Positions 55,253 to 64,000 of a stretch of DNA of 64,000 nucleotides are shown in pieces (position 1 is the first letter of the stretch; each line of letters starts with the position of its first letter). The position numbers and the translations under genes are program-made. The stretch is from Rhodospira trueperi (lineage in GTDB: Bacteria > Pseudomonadota > Alphaproteobacteria > Rhodospirillales > Rhodospirillaceae): the NCBI RefSeq assembly GCF_900101965.1, contig NZ_FNAP01000015.1, positions 1 to 64,000 on the forward strand. Direction: 5' to 3'. Under the pieces are notes generated by a model that saw only the letters and a list, made by a program, of their open reading frames with translations, made no database searches and was not told the DNA's origin.

Positions 55253-56940
55253 CAATGGCACCGACGCAACAACCGGACGCGACCGTGCGAACATGGTCTG
55301 TATTCGTCTGCATTCTGTTGCTCACGGTTGCTGCGATAGCCTTGCGTGCGGCGGATCTGGGGCTCCCGGGCCTGCAGAACGACGAGACGGTCTGGCACGA
55401 GCGGTCAATGCGCTACGTCGTCAGTCTCCTGGGGCCCTTTGCCCCGGCTCAGGTCGAGGCGCTTCCCGTCTTCTGGCAGCCCACCTTTGTCGACCTGCGC
55501 GGGGAACCCTGGACTCTGTCCGGGTGGCCTTTCGATGTCGTCATGCCCGCACCTCATCCCGGGGTCGTCCCAGCGCTCACGATGGGGCTGTCGCAGATCC
55601 TGTTGGCGGACGGCGCCTCCTCGTGGAGCGTCGATCTGTTGAGTCGGATTGAGGCGGCCCGTGTGCCAGGAATTGCGTTCGGGCTGCTGATGATAGGCTG
55701 CGTTCTCGCGTGGGGACGGACTCTGGTCGGGACACAAGCCGTCCTGTTCGCGGCGGCTATTCTTGCCGTCGAACCGATCGCGGTCGGGTTCAGCCGTCTG
55801 GCCCGCATAGACCTTGCCGCCGTGACCCTGATAACCATCGCGGTGCTCGGCTATCTGCAGGGGCGCGTGACGGGCCGCCCCCTGCCGAGTGTCCTCTCGG
55901 CTGTTGCGTTTGGCGCCGCCTTGGCGACAAACCCCTATGGGCTCTTCGCGGTCCCCGCGATTCTGACCGTTCGGCTGTTATATGGCCCTCCCGTGAGGCT
56001 ACCTGAGCATCGACCCCGCTGGGCGCTCTGGCATCTCATTGATCGTTCGGATTGGATCTGGGCTTGCGTGGCGCTGACCTTTTTCCTGGTCAGCTATCCG
56101 AACCTCTGGCCAAATCCTTTGCTCGGCCTCGTCGAGATTGTCAAGACGGTCCTGGCCACGCCGCATGTTCAGGGAGAAGCCGGCACCCGCATGCCGGTCT
56201 CCCACTGGTTCTATCTGCTGCGCAGCCCGCAGCACCTGACGCCCTGGGTCTTGGCATTCGCCTTGGTCGGCATTGCGCTGCTCTGGCGTCGGGATCGGCG
56301 CGCGGCGCTCGTTCTGATCGTCTGGGGGGGCGTTATCCTGCTGCTGCTCAGCGTTCCCCCGGGGCGCAAGAACCTTAAGAACTTCCTCTTCGTGCTGCCG
56401 GTCGTCGCGCTCTTCGCCGGGGTCGCCGTCAGCGCCCTGACCGACTGGATCGCCCGGCGCGTCAACGCGCGGGGGCGCCTGCGGGTATTGGCCACCGTCG
56501 TCCTGCTGTCGGCGGGGGGGGCCACAAGCCTGATCTGGTGGCCCTACCCGGCGATGTACCTCTGGCCCTGGGTCAGTGATCCGCAAGAGTCGAGCTTCCG
56601 GGAATTGGTGGCCGAGGGCGAAGGCGTGAAGGAAGCCGTCCAGTTGATCGTCGAACGAACCGGCCCCGATGCGCGGATCGGTATGTTCACGGGCGAGAAT
56701 AATGCCATGTACTATCACCCGAGAGAACACCTCGGCGCGCCCGTTTCGCCGGAAGACTTGGTGGACTACGACTGGCTCGTGTCCCTGCCCAAACTGACCT
56801 TCGGCGCGCCGGACTGGCACCCTCTCGTGGCGTGGGTGCGCGAGACGGAACCGGACATCATTCTGCGTCACCATCAAATCGAGATGGTCAGGCTGTACCG
56901 CCTGGACGGCGGCCAGTCCGAGGGCGGGGCGGAGCAATGA
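55249..56940 (+). CDS. GT-C glycosyltransferase (ArnT/PMT-like)
   Basis: This 563-residue membrane enzyme has about eleven helices. Its first periplasmic loop holds the acidic pair expected for GT-C catalysis (LQNDETVWHERSMRYV). Such enzymes take a sugar from a polyprenyl phosphate and add it on the periplasmic face. A soluble C-terminal part of about 130 residues follows. The genes for GT2 donor synthesis and the flippase-like protein lie just upstream. Confidence 0.83.
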   Translation: MTMAPTQQPDATVRTWSVFVCILLLTVAAIALRAADLGLPGLQNDETVWHERSMRYVVSLLGPFAPAQVEALPVFWQPTFVDLRGEPWTLSGWPFDVVMPAPHPGVVPALTMGLSQILLADGASSWSVDLLSRIEAARVPGIAFGLLMIGCVLAWGRTLVGTQAVLFAAAILAVEPIAVGFSRLARIDLAAVTLITIAVLGYLQGRVTGRPLPSVLSAVAFGAALATNPYGLFAVPAILTVRLLYGPPVRLPEHRPRWALWHLIDRSDWIWACVALTFFLVSYPNLWPNPLLGLVEIVKTVLATPHVQGEAGTRMPVSHWFYLLRSPQHLTPWVLAFALVGIALLWRRDRRAALVLIVWGGVILLLLSVPPGRKNLKNFLFVLPVVALFAGVAVSALTDWIARRVNARGRLRVLATVVLLSAGGATSLIWWPYPAMYLWPWVSDPQESSFRELVAEGEGVKEAVQLIVERTGPDARIGMFTGENNAMYYHPREHLGAPVSPEDLVDYDWLVSLPKLTFGAPDWHPLVAWVRETEPDIILRHHQIEMVRLYRLDGGQSEGGAEQ

Positions 56941-58076
56941 CCGCCGCGTTGCTCGTTGCCGGCGGTTTTGAAGCAGGCTCTTCTCTGGCGCACGCCATCA
57001 ATACGGTGAAGATGGCCGAGGGCTTCGCCCGGCTGGGTCACCGGGTCGTGATCGGGTGCGTCTCCCCACCGGATGGACGGTGTGAGGAAGCGGCGCTCAA
57101 CGAGGTGTATGGCATCTCCTCACCGGTGACATGGCTGCAGACGTCGGCCCGGTTTCGAGGTCGGCCCGTGGGGCACCGCTGGGCCTTCGCCCTGCCGACG
57201 CTTGCCGGCGGGCTGCGCCGGGGCGCGCGCATGGTCTTTGCCCGAAACTATGTGCTTCCGTATTTGAGCGCGCGCCTGGGCTTACCCACCATGGTCGAAA
57301 GCCACGCTCACCCGGACAACGAAGACCCTGACTTTCTGGCGCTCCTGGGGGCGACCAACCGTCCGGCCCTGCGCGGTTTGGTGACCATCTCGCCGGTCCT
57401 TGCCGAGAGCTATGTGGGCAAGGGTGCGCTGGCCGGCAAGATCATCGTCGAGCCGGATGCAGTGGACGAGCGCCTGTTTCGGCGGCCGCCCCGCCTGCCC
57501 GCGGACCCTCTCGCCTGTTGGCCTCGTCCGCGGGTGGTCTATACTGGCCACCTCTACCCCTACAAGGGCACCGACGCCATGCTCGCCGCCGCCGCGCGTC
57601 TTCCGCATGTCGGGTTTCACCTGGTCGGAGGGCTTCCCTCGGATCGGGAGCGCTTGGCCGCGCAGATAGCTAAAATGGGCCTTCAGAACGTCGTTCTGCA
57701 TGGGCAGGTCCCGCACCGGGCCGTTCCCGCCTATCTTTGGCATGCCGACGTTCTGTTGTTACCGCCGTCGGCCCACCATCCATCCGCCGCCTGGACCAGC
57801 CCGGTCAAACTTGGCGAATACATGATGGCCGAAACCCCGGTGGTGGCCTCCGACATTCCGGCGTTGCGGCACTGGCTTGACGACGAAATGGTCCGGTTCG
57901 CCGCTCCGGACGACGGCGCCGATCTGGCCAGAGCCATCTCAAGCGTGCTGGATGCTCCGGCCCGCGCCAACAGCCCGACGGTGGCCGCCCTGGCGCGGGC
58001 CGAGGACTGGACTTATCGTCGCCGCGCCGAGCGTATTCTGCGCCACTGCAATCTGCCGATCCCGAGCCCCCCATGA
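56937..58076 (+). CDS. GT4-type glycosyltransferase
   Basis: This 379-residue GT-B enzyme has a C-terminal donor domain with VVYTGHLYPYKGTDAML and PSAAWTSPVKLGEYMMAETPV carrying the conserved Glu. The N-terminal acceptor domain has SHAHPDNEDP. The start at 56937 overlaps the GT-C stop. It adds a sugar to the growing chain in the cytoplasm. Confidence 0.87.
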   Translation: MTAALLVAGGFEAGSSLAHAINTVKMAEGFARLGHRVVIGCVSPPDGRCEEAALNEVYGISSPVTWLQTSARFRGRPVGHRWAFALPTLAGGLRRGARMVFARNYVLPYLSARLGLPTMVESHAHPDNEDPDFLALLGATNRPALRGLVTISPVLAESYVGKGALAGKIIVEPDAVDERLFRRPPRLPADPLACWPRPRVVYTGHLYPYKGTDAMLAAAARLPHVGFHLVGGLPSDRERLAAQIAKMGLQNVVLHGQVPHRAVPAYLWHADVLLLPPSAHHPSAAWTSPVKLGEYMMAETPVVASDIPALRHWLDDEMVRFAAPDDGADLARAISSVLDAPARANSPTVAALARAEDWTYRRRAERILRHCNLPIPSPP

Positions 58077-60139
58077 CCCCGGTCGCGATGTCGCGTCTTC
58101 GCCGTCTCTACCTCGTCGTCACCATGACGAAGGGGATGTCGCTGGCCGCCTGGGAGAAGGGCGGGCATCTCAGCCGCGAGATCGAGATCTACCGCCGGCT
58201 GACCCCGCATCTCGGCGGCATCACGATTGTCAGCCACGGCAACGCCAGCGATCAAAGCTATGCGCAGCGACTGCCCGGCATCGATATCCTCGTCCCAAGC
58301 CGCGCGGCGGGGTGGAGAGCAGCGGATCTGGCCGAGCAGATTCTTCAGTCGGCGAAGGGCCGGCAGATCATCGTCAAGACCAATCAGTTGCCCGGTGGCG
58401 ACTTGGCCGCCGAAGCTGCCGCGATGCTTGGCGCCCCTTTTGTGGCGCGCAACGGTTACCTTCATGCCGAATTCATCGAGCGCATGCGCGGAAAGGACCA
58501 CCCCGACGCGCGCGACGCGCGCAACCTGGAACGCCGGATCTTCGTCGCCGCGACCCGAATCGTGGTCACGACGCCGGCCATGCGCCGAACGGCGATGGAG
58601 CGCTACGGTCTGCCGGACGAGAAAATCGTGGTTGTTCCGAACTATGTCGACGCCGACCTCTTCGCGCCGGGAGACCCGGCGAACGCCGTGCCTGGGCGCA
58701 TCGGTTTCGTCGGCCGACTGGCACCACAGAAGAACCTTGATGCGCTGTTCGACGGACTTCGGGGGTTCCAGGGCGAACTCGTTCTGGTCGGCGCCGGCGA
58801 GTTGGAAGATCACCTGAGACAGCGCGCCGAAACCGAGCGCTTGCCGGTTGAGTTTCGGCCACCGATGCAGAACCACGAGCTGCCTGCCTTCCTGCACGGC
58901 TGCAGCGGATTCGTGCTGCCATCGCTGTTCGAAGGGCACCCGAAGGTCCTGATCGAGGCCATGAGCACCGGCCTGCCCTGCGTCGTCACTGCCGTTCCAG
59001 GCATCGCCGAAATGGTCGAGGACGAGGTCAACGCCCTTCTCTGCGAACCGAACGGCGCAAGTATACGCCACGCGCTCGACCGCCTCGTCGCGGACCCTGT
59101 TCTGGCGGGCCGCCTCGGCGGCGCCGCGCGCGCCTCGGTCCTGTCCCGCTTCTCACTGGACCTAGTTGTAAAAAACGAGCTGCACACGCTCGCAACGGTC
59201 GCCGCACCGGAGGCAGGCGGCCACCCTTCGCCCAACGGCGATCTACCCATGGGCCAAGATGAGCGACACCGCTACCTGCGCCACGCACGCCGGCAACTCC
59301 GCGCCGAAGCCGGCAGCCAAGCGCGCCCCCCTCTGCACATGCTCCAGCGCAGCGACGCGTTACGGTCCGAACGCGGCGACTCGCCGCTCAGAATCTATAG
59401 CGATGCGATCCTGGCGGAGGCGATCACTCCCTTCGCCGGCCGGTCCGTGGCGGTTCTGGATGTCGGTTGTGGACGCGGACATTACGCCGCGTTTCTAGGC
59501 CAACGTGGCATCGTCGGCGAGTACCTCGGCGTCGATATCGCCACTTCCGACGACTGGCAACGCTTCGCCGGGACACAGGGTGGCCTCAACACGACCTTCC
59601 GACAAGGCATGATTGAAAGCCTCGACCTCCCAAACGCACACTTCGACTTCATCTTCAGTTCATCGGCTCTAGAGCACATCGCCGACGACACGGCCGCTGT
59701 CGCCAAGCTACACGCCGCGACCCGCCCGGGGGGATTGGGCTTGCATCTGGTTCCGGCGCCCGGATCAATCGTGCTTTACGGCTATCATGGCTGGAGGCGT
59801 TACGATCCGGATACCCTGTGCCGGCTTTTCGAGGCAGCAGGGTTCGAGGTCTCGGGAATGGCGCGGCTCGGCGGCCTCCCCTCGCTCGCGCTCCACGCTG
59901 TGTGGATCGGGACCCTAGAGGCGGGCATCACCCGCCTGATCCTTCATGATTGGCTGCGCAAGGGCGGGCCAGACGACCATTGGCGTGGGCGCGCCGGACG
60001 CCCGTGGCTGCCACGCCTGCGCCAGGGCCCCAAGGCCCTGCGCGCCTATGCCACAGCCTTCGGCATGGCGCGACGGGTGGACCCATTGCTGCCCCGTCCC
60101 ACCAGCGGCTACGCCATCTGGACGCGCCGGCCAGCATAA
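58073..60139 (+). CDS. Fusion of GT4 glycosyltransferase and SAM methyltransferase
   Basis: This is a 688-residue two-domain protein. Residues about 1-385 form a GT-B transferase (RIGFVGRLAPQKNLDALFDG; LPSLFEGHPKVLIEAMSTGL). A linker rich in charged residues leads to a class I methyltransferase (about 455-610; VAVLDVGCGRGHYAAFLG; FIFSSSALEHIADDTAAV). One polypeptide may add a sugar and methylate it, or methylate the chain end. The frame is continuous, so the fusion is genuine unless the assembly is wrong. Confidence 0.85.
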   Translation: MTPVAMSRLRRLYLVVTMTKGMSLAAWEKGGHLSREIEIYRRLTPHLGGITIVSHGNASDQSYAQRLPGIDILVPSRAAGWRAADLAEQILQSAKGRQIIVKTNQLPGGDLAAEAAAMLGAPFVARNGYLHAEFIERMRGKDHPDARDARNLERRIFVAATRIVVTTPAMRRTAMERYGLPDEKIVVVPNYVDADLFAPGDPANAVPGRIGFVGRLAPQKNLDALFDGLRGFQGELVLVGAGELEDHLRQRAETERLPVEFRPPMQNHELPAFLHGCSGFVLPSLFEGHPKVLIEAMSTGLPCVVTAVPGIAEMVEDEVNALLCEPNGASIRHALDRLVADPVLAGRLGGAARASVLSRFSLDLVVKNELHTLATVAAPEAGGHPSPNGDLPMGQDERHRYLRHARRQLRAEAGSQARPPLHMLQRSDALRSERGDSPLRIYSDAILAEAITPFAGRSVAVLDVGCGRGHYAAFLGQRGIVGEYLGVDIATSDDWQRFAGTQGGLNTTFRQGMIESLDLPNAHFDFIFSSSALEHIADDTAAVAKLHAATRPGGLGLHLVPAPGSIVLYGYHGWRRYDPDTLCRLFEAAGFEVSGMARLGGLPSLALHAVWIGTLEAGITRLILHDWLRKGGPDDHWRGRAGRPWLPRLRQGPKALRAYATAFGMARRVDPLLPRPTSGYAIWTRRPA

Positions 60140-60171
60140 GCGTTTTTGCTTCCCGCTGACGTCCGTGGCCG

Positions 60172-60822
60172 TCAGATCCAATCCAGCTTCACGTTGTCAA
60201 GGCCCTCGCGCTCAATCCAGCCGCGTAGCTCCGCCGTGGGTTCGCGCAAGGACGGAATCTTGGCCTCGTGGGTCTCGACCAGCACGGTTCCAATGCCGCG
60301 AATCCTGCCGCTCTGGATCAATTTGCCCAGCACGGCGACTTCGGCCCCCTCGATATCCATCTTCATCAACGCCACGGGGCGCCCCAGATCACCCAGGAAC
60401 CGGTCGAGATCAATGGCCTGGACGTCGTCATAGGACTCGCGGTCGACGTTGACCTTGTCCTCAATGACCGATGAGCCGACCGACCAGTGCACCGGATCCT
60501 CGTGCGCCGACTCGTGGCGATACAGGCGCACCGTTCCGTCGTGTGTCGATACGGCCGCGTTGTGCAAGGTTACGTTGGGCCGGTCCGCCATCTTCTGCCG
60601 CAAGACTGAGAACGCGCTGGGATTGGGTTCGAAGGCGTGCACGGTTGCCCCGCTATCGGCCATCGCTTGTGTGACCAAGCCGACGTTGGCCCCGCAATCG
60701 ATGGCAATATCGCCGGGTTCGAGGCCCCGGATTCGCGTCAGAAGGCCACCAAGCGGCGGGGCAGAATCCGGGCGTTCCCGTTCCTGAAGTAGCCCCAGAC
60801 GACGTCTCAATCTGTCGAGCAT
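60172..60822 (-). CDS. FkbM-family methyltransferase
   Basis: This 216-residue O-methyltransferase has DIAIDCGANVGLVTQAM, VHAFEPNPSAFSVLRQ and the FkbM pattern LMKMDIEGAEVAVLGKL. The start MLDRLRRRLG is chosen; the open frame extends 56 residues further without similarity. It is the only glycan-cluster gene on the minus strand and is convergent with the fusion gene, 32 bp apart. Confidence 0.88.
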   Translation of the reverse strand: MLDRLRRRLGLLQERERPDSAPPLGGLLTRIRGLEPGDIAIDCGANVGLVTQAMADSGATVHAFEPNPSAFSVLRQKMADRPNVTLHNAAVSTHDGTVRLYRHESAHEDPVHWSVGSSVIEDKVNVDRESYDDVQAIDLDRFLGDLGRPVALMKMDIEGAEVAVLGKLIQSGRIRGIGTVLVETHEAKIPSLREPTAELRGWIEREGLDNVKLDWI

Positions 60823-61453
60823 CAAACTTGCCTTTATTCGGGTGATTGCGGTAAACCGTAAAGTAGAATACGCGCCACTAATGTGACGCAGCACCCTGGG
60901 AGCACATGGTTTGTGGGACCTGAAGACAGAGAATAATATAGCCGTAAAGAACAACACAGGCGCTTGACGGGGGAGCCGTCGTGCCAACATATCCGTCCAC
61001 GGTTCTCAACAAGCGCAGCCCCGTCAACTGTAGCCACCGCAAATCTGTCTTCGCCGTAGGCAAGACGCTACCTCTCTTCCCGGCATCATTCAACTGTGGT
61101 CTGGAGGTTGAGCAACAGGCCGAGCACCTCACCGGAAACGCGGGGCTGCAAATTCGGCGGAGATGCGGGACCGATCCGGGACCGTCTCCTGGGTGGGGAC
61201 GCGCCGAGATATACGGGAGTATACCTCCAACCACGGACGGGCTGGCCCCAGCTTCAAGGCGCCCCGAACCAGAACACACGGCAACGGCCGAACGCCTTGG
61301 GCCGCGTCTTGTCGCGGGAGGGAACGGTACCATGTCGGTTGCCAGTCACGAACCGCATTTAAAGGCAAGACGGGACGCACGACAAACCTCGCCCCACGAA
61401 AGCCTAAAAGGCACCTGATTTTGCGACACAACACCTTAGAGAGTTGATGGGAT
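60823..61453. other. 630-bp divergent intergenic region
   Basis: No convincing gene is seen. Short open frames on both strands lack family similarity and ribosome sites. One small inverted repeat, GACGG-GGGAG-CCGTC, lies at 60966-60980. The region must hold the promoters for the FkbM gene (left) and the next glycosyltransferase operon (right). No ops-like site is found in it. Confidence 0.5.
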
Positions 61454-62524
61454 ATGGTCGTCAAACAGGAGGGAGTTCGCTTCACCTTCGGCATCATCGT
61501 GTTGAACGGGGAGCCTTTCGTCAGGCACACGATTGCCGCTCTTTACCCTCATGCCCATGAGATTATCGTCGTTGAAGGCGCGGCCCTCGCTGCGGCAGCA
61601 ATCGCCACTCATGATGGCCATTCGCGCGATGGCACGCTCGAAACACTGCGTGCGATTGCGCAGGAGAATGATCCAGAAGGCAAGATCAAGATCGTCACGG
61701 CTGAAGATGAGGGGCACCCCAACGGCTTTTGGCCCGGCGAAAAGCACGAACAGAGCAGAGCCTACGCCAAGCGAGCGACCGGCACGTATCTGTGGCAAGT
61801 CGATGTCGACGAGTATTATATGCCTGAAAATATAGAGGCGATCCGGTCCATGCTGGCTACGGACCCCCCAGTTTCCATGGTCACCTTCAAGCAAGTTACA
61901 TTCTGGGGCGCGCCGAACGTTGTGGCTGATGGCTGGTATTTGAAGAGTGGAGCTGAAATATACCGCCGCCTGTTCCGGTGGGGTCCCGGCTTTCAATACG
62001 TTTCCCATAGACCTCCCACAGTCTGTGATGAAACCGGCAAGGACATCTCTTCCGGTCATGTGATATCTGGCTATGACCTTTCGCAGAAGGGGATTGTTCT
62101 TTACCATTACTCCCTATTGTTGCCGAAGCAAGTTCAGGAAAAGTGCGAATACTATGGTGCGGCGGACTGGGCCGCGCGCTCGGGGGCCGTCGAATGGGCG
62201 AACACCGCGTTCTTTGGACTGAAGAGCCCCTACCGGGTGCACAATGTCTACGAGTACCCAAGCTGGTTGGAGCGATATCACGGCCCACACCCACCAGCGT
62301 TCCAAGACCTCTGGGGCGAACTCAAGAAGCCAGAGTCAGCATACGCCCTGCGCCCCATGGATGATGTGGATCACCTTTTGAACTCGCCGCGTTACCGGTT
62401 GGGACGGTTCTTCCTCAGTCGCGGTATCTCGTCAAGGACTTTGACCGATCTGGGAATAAGGATCATCCGTCGTCTCCGTGGAGTGAAACAGCGCCTCGTC
62501 ACAGGTGTGCGGCGATGGATGTGA
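61454..62524 (+). CDS. GT2-like glycosyltransferase
   Basis: This 356-residue GT-A protein has FGIIVLNGEPFVRHTIAAL, HDGHSRDGTLETLRA and the metal site WQVDVDEYYMPE. The C-terminal half (PSWLERYHGPHPPAF) is typical of relatives in polysaccharide clusters. It begins a new operon after the 630-bp gap and touches the next gene through a TGATG overlap. Confidence 0.82.
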   Translation: MVVKQEGVRFTFGIIVLNGEPFVRHTIAALYPHAHEIIVVEGAALAAAAIATHDGHSRDGTLETLRAIAQENDPEGKIKIVTAEDEGHPNGFWPGEKHEQSRAYAKRATGTYLWQVDVDEYYMPENIEAIRSMLATDPPVSMVTFKQVTFWGAPNVVADGWYLKSGAEIYRRLFRWGPGFQYVSHRPPTVCDETGKDISSGHVISGYDLSQKGIVLYHYSLLLPKQVQEKCEYYGAADWAARSGAVEWANTAFFGLKSPYRVHNVYEYPSWLERYHGPHPPAFQDLWGELKKPESAYALRPMDDVDHLLNSPRYRLGRFFLSRGISSRTLTDLGIRIIRRLRGVKQRLVTGVRRWM

Positions 62525-64000
62525 TGGACGCGAACGCGCCGCAAGGCCGCAGTCGCGAAGCCGTCGTGAGCCGAAACGCACAGGGACAGGGCCCGCTGCG
62601 TGTGCTGCATGTCAACTCGACCGATGTCGGCGGCGGGGCTGAGCGCGTGGCCCTTGACTTGGTCAAGGACCTTCGGAACGCGGGCCACTCCGCCGGCCTG
62701 GCCGTCGGACGCGAAGGGCGCACCGCCACACCCCGGTCCGCGTCTGATGCCATCGACCTGATCGAATTGACCGATCCCGTTGACGGCACGTATCAGAGCG
62801 TTCTCAGAAAACTGGACCATCGGCTTGCGCCGCTCGCCGGGCGTTTCCCTGGCCCCGGACGCGCCCGTGTTTGGGTGCGCAGACTGGCGCGTCGCCGTCG
62901 CCTGGCGGACTGGTGGAAGGGTCGCGAGTGCTTCGACTGGCCGGGCTCCCATCGCCTGTTGTACGACACAGAAGAAAATTATGACATTCTCCACATCCAC
63001 AATGTTCACGGCGATTACTTCGACCTGACAATTCTCCCTGACCTGAGCCGCCGCATCCCGGTCGTCATTACGCTTCACGACGAGTGGCTGATGACCGGAC
63101 ACTGCAGCAATAGCAAAACATGTGAGCGACTGTTTCATGGCTGTGGACAGTGCCCTGATCTAGAAACCTATCCTGCCGTACGGCGCGATGCGACGGCAGA
63201 CAATTGGCTTCGAAAGCAACAGATTTATTCACAATGCAATGTGGCTGTTGTCTCGCCATCTCATTGGCTTCTGGAAAGGGCAAAAGCATCCATTCTTGCT
63301 GCGGCGGTCCACCGTTGGGCCACCATTCCCAACAGCGTCGATGTTGGTCGATTTCGCCCGGGCGACCCTGGGCAGGCGCGGCAGCGTCTTGGTCTTCCTC
63401 AAGACAATCATATATTTTTGTTCGCGGCGTCGGGTGGGACAAAAAATCCCATGAAGGACGTTGAGACCGTTCGACGAGCCGTTGTGGAGTTTTCACGTTA
63501 CCTCCCTAAAGACACTCCTCCGCCTGTATTCTTACTTCTTGGAGGTGACGGTCACCCAAAAAAAGCTGATAACATTGTCGAGTGGCCATTAAGGATACCG
63601 TCTTACTCGGACCTATTGCCAGAGGCTTTTCGCGCAGCCGATCTCTACCTTCATGCCGCACACGCGGAGAACTTCCCGATCGCTGTTCTCGAAGCGCTGG
63701 CGTCCGGCTTGCCGGTCGTGGCCACGGCCGTCGGCGGCATCAAGGATCAGTTTCCCGCGCTCACCACCCTATCAACGGGGTCGGTCGCTGGCGAAGACGA
63801 AGCTACGGCAGCCGGCGTCCTTGTCGATCGTGCCGACGCCATCGCAATGGCCCGTGCCGCTATCGGTCTCTTGAATTCCCCAAGTCTACGGTGCCACATC
63901 GGGAAGAACGCTCGCTGTTTGGCGGAAAAGCGCTATCGGCCGGAACAGCAACGAAACGCGTATGTGGATCTGTACCGGAACATCTTGGCTGATTGGAATG
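62524..64000 (+). CDS. GT4-type glycosyltransferase, cut by the window end
   Basis: The frame opens at ATG 62524 (overlapping the previous stop; 62515 also possible) and stays open to the last base, so at least 492 residues. It reads LHVNSTDVGGGAERVALDLV near the start, VITLHDEWLMTGHCSNSKTC, NSVDVGRFRPGDPGQARQRL, and AENFPIAVLEALASGLPVVA near the end, all typical of GT-B GT4 enzymes. The cysteine-rich CSNSKTCERLFHGCGQCPD segment is common in this subgroup. The missing part should be only a few residues. Confidence 0.88.
   Translation, partial: MDANAPQGRSREAVVSRNAQGQGPLRVLHVNSTDVGGGAERVALDLVKDLRNAGHSAGLAVGREGRTATPRSASDAIDLIELTDPVDGTYQSVLRKLDHRLAPLAGRFPGPGRARVWVRRLARRRRLADWWKGRECFDWPGSHRLLYDTEENYDILHIHNVHGDYFDLTILPDLSRRIPVVITLHDEWLMTGHCSNSKTCERLFHGCGQCPDLETYPAVRRDATADNWLRKQQIYSQCNVAVVSPSHWLLERAKASILAAAVHRWATIPNSVDVGRFRPGDPGQARQRLGLPQDNHIFLFAASGGTKNPMKDVETVRRAVVEFSRYLPKDTPPPVFLLLGGDGHPKKADNIVEWPLRIPSYSDLLPEAFRAADLYLHAAHAENFPIAVLEALASGLPVVATAVGGIKDQFPALTTLSTGSVAGEDEATAAGVLVDRADAIAMARAAIGLLNSPSLRCHIGKNARCLAEKRYRPEQQRNAYVDLYRNILADWN

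Overview
The window is high-GC DNA (roughly 60-65% by eye) and reads as an alphaproteobacterium, most likely of the Rhodospirillales type. The grounds are codon use, dense ATGA/GTGA start-stop overlaps, and a MarR-like regulator of the kind seen beside exopolysaccharide loci. This placement is inference; no rRNA or marker gene is present.

Layout. (1) About 1-10,272 is an integrated defence island: a type I restriction-modification operon (hsdR, a small papain/C39-like cysteine peptidase, hsdM, a MntA/HepT toxin-antitoxin pair, a two-TRD hsdS, a PLD-fold nuclease-like gene). It is followed by a convergent tyrosine integrase and, at the right edge, the 3' half of a tRNA-Val(TAC) gene that marks the attachment site. 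(2) 10,289-18,540 is a catabolic cassette between IS3 and IS110 remnants: an IclR regulator divergent from a five-gene dipeptide-type ABC importer and an enolase-superfamily racemase/OSBS-like enzyme. (3) 18,636-24,023 is housekeeping-like: 2-hydroxyacid dehydrogenase, LEA14-like lipoprotein, RNase D, citramalate synthase, a small membrane protein and tRNA-Arg(TCT). (4) 24,114-40,551 is surface-glycan cluster 1: WbpB/D/E-type genes for a diacetamido uronic acid, two SDR epimerases, an AsnB-like amidotransferase, a GT2, an UPF0104 flippase-like protein, a GT-C-like membrane protein, and sugar N-modification enzymes (deacetylase-like, formyltransferase, GNAT, WbqC). (5) 40,548-64,000 is surface-glycan cluster 2: GDP-fucose synthesis (gmd, fcl), an ABC-2 exporter (Wzm/Wzt with a C-terminal carbohydrate-binding domain), methyltransferases, a second AsnB, an aminosugar module, a second GT2/UPF0104/GT-C set and several glycosyltransferases. 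The last gene runs off the window.

The most notable system is regulatory. Each glycan cluster starts with the same unit: a promoter and a palindrome laid over the start codon of a MarR-type gene, then a gene for a NusG/RfaH-like antitermination factor, then a 9-bp-stem hairpin directly followed by TGCGGTAGCT, which closely matches the core of the E. coli ops element (GGCGGTAGC). The unit before cluster 2 is complete. The unit before cluster 1 has lost 722 bp in frame, between what are 10-bp direct repeats in the intact copy. This fuses the MarR-type N-terminus to the last residues of the NusG paralogue. The picture is one antiterminator, encoded at the head of cluster 2, serving two pause/loading sites. 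The two units are direct repeats around cluster 1, so recombination between them could excise it.
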